From assembly GCA_016712105.1 (NCBI GenBank), contig JADJRU010000030.1, positions 1 to 34,584 on the forward strand: 34,584 nucleotides of DNA, in the 5' to 3' direction. The DNA is from Ahniella sp. Its GTDB lineage: Bacteria > Pseudomonadota > Gammaproteobacteria > Xanthomonadales > Ahniellaceae. The position numbers were made by a program, and so were the translations under genes. Positions 32,791 to 34,584 of this stretch are shown piece after piece. Below the pieces are notes generated by a model. That model was not told the origin of the DNA, did not search any database, and saw only the letters and a list, made by a program, of their open reading frames with translations. The stretch's first letter is position 1, and the number at the start of each line of letters is the position of its first letter.

Positions 32791-33061
32791 GGTGTGGTCT
32801 CCAGGCTCGTGTTCGGTGATACGTCGTCGGTGTCGATCCGGTGCTCGACGAGCACGGCGGACAGCACCTTCCGGATGGGATCGGACGGCTTCGAAGCGGT
32901 CGGCCAGTTCGCGTTCGCTGCCCACCTTCCACCAGCACGATCAGCACGTCTGGCGCCGAACCGGCGATTTCGACACCCGGCACGGCCGCCAGCGTGGCCT
33001 CAACCGACGGCCGATCTGCCGCATGGCAGCGGACAATCAAACTCGCGACCTGCCAGCGCAT
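32787..33061 (-). pseudogene. napD: NapD, Tat chaperone for NapA (frameshifted)
   Basis: ATG 33061 gives MRWQVASLIVRCHAADRPSV and VPGVEIAGSAPDVLIVLVEG. A shift near 32928 (GGTGGGC) leads into SERELADRFEAVRS, and one near 32880 (TCCCATCC) into IRKVLSAVLVEHRIDTDDV. The last is the conserved NapD end, with a TGA overlapping the napA ATG. NapD binds the NapA signal peptide and holds it back from export until the cofactor is inserted. Two one-base errors explain everything. Confidence 0.8.
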
Positions 33062-33215
33062 CAGGATGCCCCGGCGGGCCAGCGAACATCTGGAAGATCC
33101 AGACCACGAATCCCCGACCGGCGACCAGGCCCACAGCGACGATCGGCGCCAGGAACACCGTCAAAAAGAGGAATGCCTTGAGCTCGCGCTTCTGCTCGGG
33201 GGAGTAGGCCAACAT
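33061..33215 (-). CDS. napE: NapE, small membrane protein of the nap operon (likely one-base indel near the end)
   Basis: MLAYSPEQKRELKAFLFLTV and LAPIVAVGLVAGRGFVVWIF then QMFAGPPG: one membrane helix with the family's ELKAF..F..VFLAPI..V..V..YGFxVW pattern. In the printed sequence the frame runs past GPPG to 33000. With one more G in the CCGGGG run (~33068-33072) it would end GPPGAS at a TGA that overlaps the napD ATG (TGATG), the expected coupling. Role in nitrate reduction is unclear. First gene of the operon. Confidence 0.75.
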
Positions 33216-33349
33216 GGATTCGGTCCTGTTTGGGCCAACTCAAGTTAGCCGGATTCCCAGCCATTTCCTTGACGAAGGTCAATTGTGCATTGACTTCCCG
33301 CCCCGGGTTGCCAACCATCGAGGTCATATCCGACCCAAACGCAGAGCCC

Positions 33350-33915
33350 ATGAGCCAGAACCAGCCGCCCGCCGCCGAACACCCCGCTGGCCCGTTCCAG
33401 GGCATTCCCGAGCGCAACACCGCCGACAACATGCTGCGTACCGCGCAGCAGCACCACGTGCAGCTGAGTTCGCTGGCCGACACCAAGGCCAACATCATCA
33501 TCACCGTGTCGTCGATCGTCATGAGCCTGGCGCTGGGCCGCCTGAACGATCCGAAGCTGATGGCGAGTGCCGCAACCCTGCTGGTGTTCACGCTGCTCGC
33601 GCTGATCCTCGCCATTCTGGCCGGTGTTGCCCAAGTTCCGCCGGTTCAAACAGCCCGATGGGCCGCTGCCGCCGAACTTTAACCTGCTGTTCTTCGGCAA
33701 CTTCTCGGGCCTGAGCCAGGATCGCTTCGAACGCGAAATCGCCAGTCCGCTGGCGAATGACGGGCGCATCTATCAGGCCGTCACCCGCGACCATCTATGC
33801 ACTGGGCTCCTACCTCGCGATCTACTGCCACCTACCTGCGGTGGAGCTACCTGTTCTTCCTCACCGGCTTTTTGGGGCGGCGATGGTGCAGGGTGGGGTG
33901 ATGCTGCTTCACTGA
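33350..33915 (+). pseudogene. DUF5706 / PycTM-like membrane protein (Pycsar effector family), frameshifted
   Basis: ATG 33350. NTADNMLRTAQQHHVQLSSL and ADTKANIIITVSSIVMSLAL are the signature of DUF5706, the family that includes PycTM, the membrane effector opened by cyclic pyrimidine nucleotides in Pycsar anti-phage defence. Two helices follow. The frame must be changed near 33628, after which PPNFNLLFFGNFSGLSQDRF and a conserved end with further helices (YLRWSYLFFLTGFL, then GGVMLLH) appear after more shifts near 33795-33890. Corrected length is ~188 aa. No pyrimidine cyclase gene is next to it, so it may be an orphan with another role. Confidence 0.7.
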
Positions 33916-34006
33916 GGGCAAAGCCGCGAAATCCGCGGCCAATTCGCGCGGGAGCCCATACGGGAGCGAGACCTAGCATGACGACACCCCATTTCTGGAG
34001 GCCGTC

Positions 34007-34297
34007 ATGTCCGATCACCGAATCTCCGACCCTTGTCGATGTGCCGACACAGTTCCTGTTCCTGCGCGCTGACGAAGCCGCGCCGGCGCTGTGCCTGATC
34101 GGCGCGGGCGTTGCGTTCAATTTCCTGATCCCTGAGCCTTCTGGCATCGATTGTGCTGGTATGGGTCACGCGCAAGTACCGGAAACGCTCGTCCCGACGG
34201 CTATCTGTTGCATCGACTCTGGTGGCTGGGCTTTCTTTGGCGGCGCGGGCGGACGGACTTCGCGCGGCACTGGTCGGTTCCGCGATTTATCCAGCCT
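34007..34297 (+). pseudogene. traL: TraL, type IV secretion pilus-assembly protein (frameshifted)
   Basis: GGAG six bases before ATG 34007. Correcting single-base shifts gives TLVDVPTQFLFLRADEAAPA, LCLIGAGVAFNFL, SLLASIVLVWVTRKYRK, RPDGYLLHRLWWLGF and a final ALVGSAIYPA, ending at TGA 34295. The short protein with one or two helices, the PDGYLLHRLWW motif and the traE gene 9 bp later fit TraL of F/SXT-type conjugation systems. At least four shifts occur in 290 bp, so the sequence quality here is suspect. Confidence 0.7.
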
Positions 34298-34306
34298 GAG
34301 GTCCGG

Positions 34307-34584
34307 TCATGGATACCCAAGTCTGGCTGGCGCGTGTTCACCACAACCTGAAGGAAGCGACCTGGCAACAACTGGTGTTAGCCTGTCGCTGGCGCTGAAC
34401 CTGGTTCTGGCGTTTTCCGCGCCTCAGCCGGGAGATCGTCATTCATTTGCGCTCCGGTTGCCTCGGCCGATCACCCCTCGATCGCCGATGCCGAAACCAA
34501 TCAGGAAACCAAAATTGCGCACGGGCTTTATCTGGCCGGGCTGCTCGGTAACGTCTCCGCGAACAACGCCGGTTTCATTGAATC
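34307..34584 (+). pseudogene. traE: TraE, type IV secretion protein (partial, frameshifted, runs off the window)
   Basis: Begins DTQVWLARVHHNLKEATWQQ, followed after a shift by LSLALNLVLAFS and LSREIVIHL. After another it reads ETKIAHGLYLAGLLGNVSAN, NAGFIE, to the last base of the window. The N-terminal membrane helix and GLYLAGLLGNVS motif match TraE/VirB8-like proteins of F- and SXT-type transfer systems, which form the core of the channel. The remaining tra genes (traK, traB, traV and so on) would be expected beyond the right edge. Confidence 0.7.

Overview
The window is GC-rich Gammaproteobacterial DNA. The closest fit is Xanthomonadales (Lysobacteraceae/Rhodanobacteraceae-like), an inference from the chromosomal integron-type cassettes, the SAH riboswitch-controlled ahcY and the overall gene content; the species cannot be named from this sequence. 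It is an accessory-rich region in five blocks.

(1) 1-2510 is an IS21-family insertion sequence (istB and istA on the minus strand) with duplicated ~23-bp subterminal repeats; its left tip lies outside the window. (2) About 2510-11320 is an integron-type gene-cassette array with no integrase in view. It holds twelve short plus-strand genes: HAD phosphatase, DMP19-like protein, DUF6756-like protein, P-loop kinase, a secreted propeller, several membrane proteins and unknowns. Several recognisable attC sites separate them. At eight cassette junctions a diverged repeat of about 140-240 bp (R1-R8) starts exactly at the GTT crossover triplet of attC. It ends in an inverted copy of its own start plus a second GTT, often a few bases before the next start codon. 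This attC-seated repeat is the most unusual feature here.

(3) 11.3-18.5 kb is a plus-strand run with no attC: secreted cupin, trypsin-like protease, small membrane protein, LMW-PTP-like phosphatase, EamA transporter, small exported protein, a frameshifted ADP-ribosylglycohydrolase coupled to an alpha/beta hydrolase, and a Phd/ParE toxin-antitoxin pair. One possible minus-strand gene shares its start codon region with the exported protein. (4) 18.5-22.9 kb (minus strand) is a conjugation module: Sel1-repeat protein, TraD coupling protein, a gene with an in-frame amber codon, and a DUF4400 membrane protein.

(5) 23-33.2 kb looks more chromosomal. It has ahcY under an SAH riboswitch with a clear terminator, an ECF42-type sigma factor overlapping its DGPF/YCII partner gene, a 500-aa unknown protein, a HigBA-like toxin-antitoxin pair and a napEDABC periplasmic nitrate reductase operon. 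From 33.3 kb rightward come a PycTM/DUF5706-like membrane protein and traL-traE of an F/SXT-type type IV secretion system, which runs off the right edge.

Single-base frameshifts are scattered (about 5.0, 11.0 and 16.8 kb) and become very dense right of 31.6 kb (napA, napD, napE, DUF5706, traL, traE). In the nap operon, correcting them restores both the reading frames and the tight start/stop overlaps. Sequencing or assembly indels near a contig end are therefore at least as likely as true pseudogenes. Calls made across frameshifts are marked as such.
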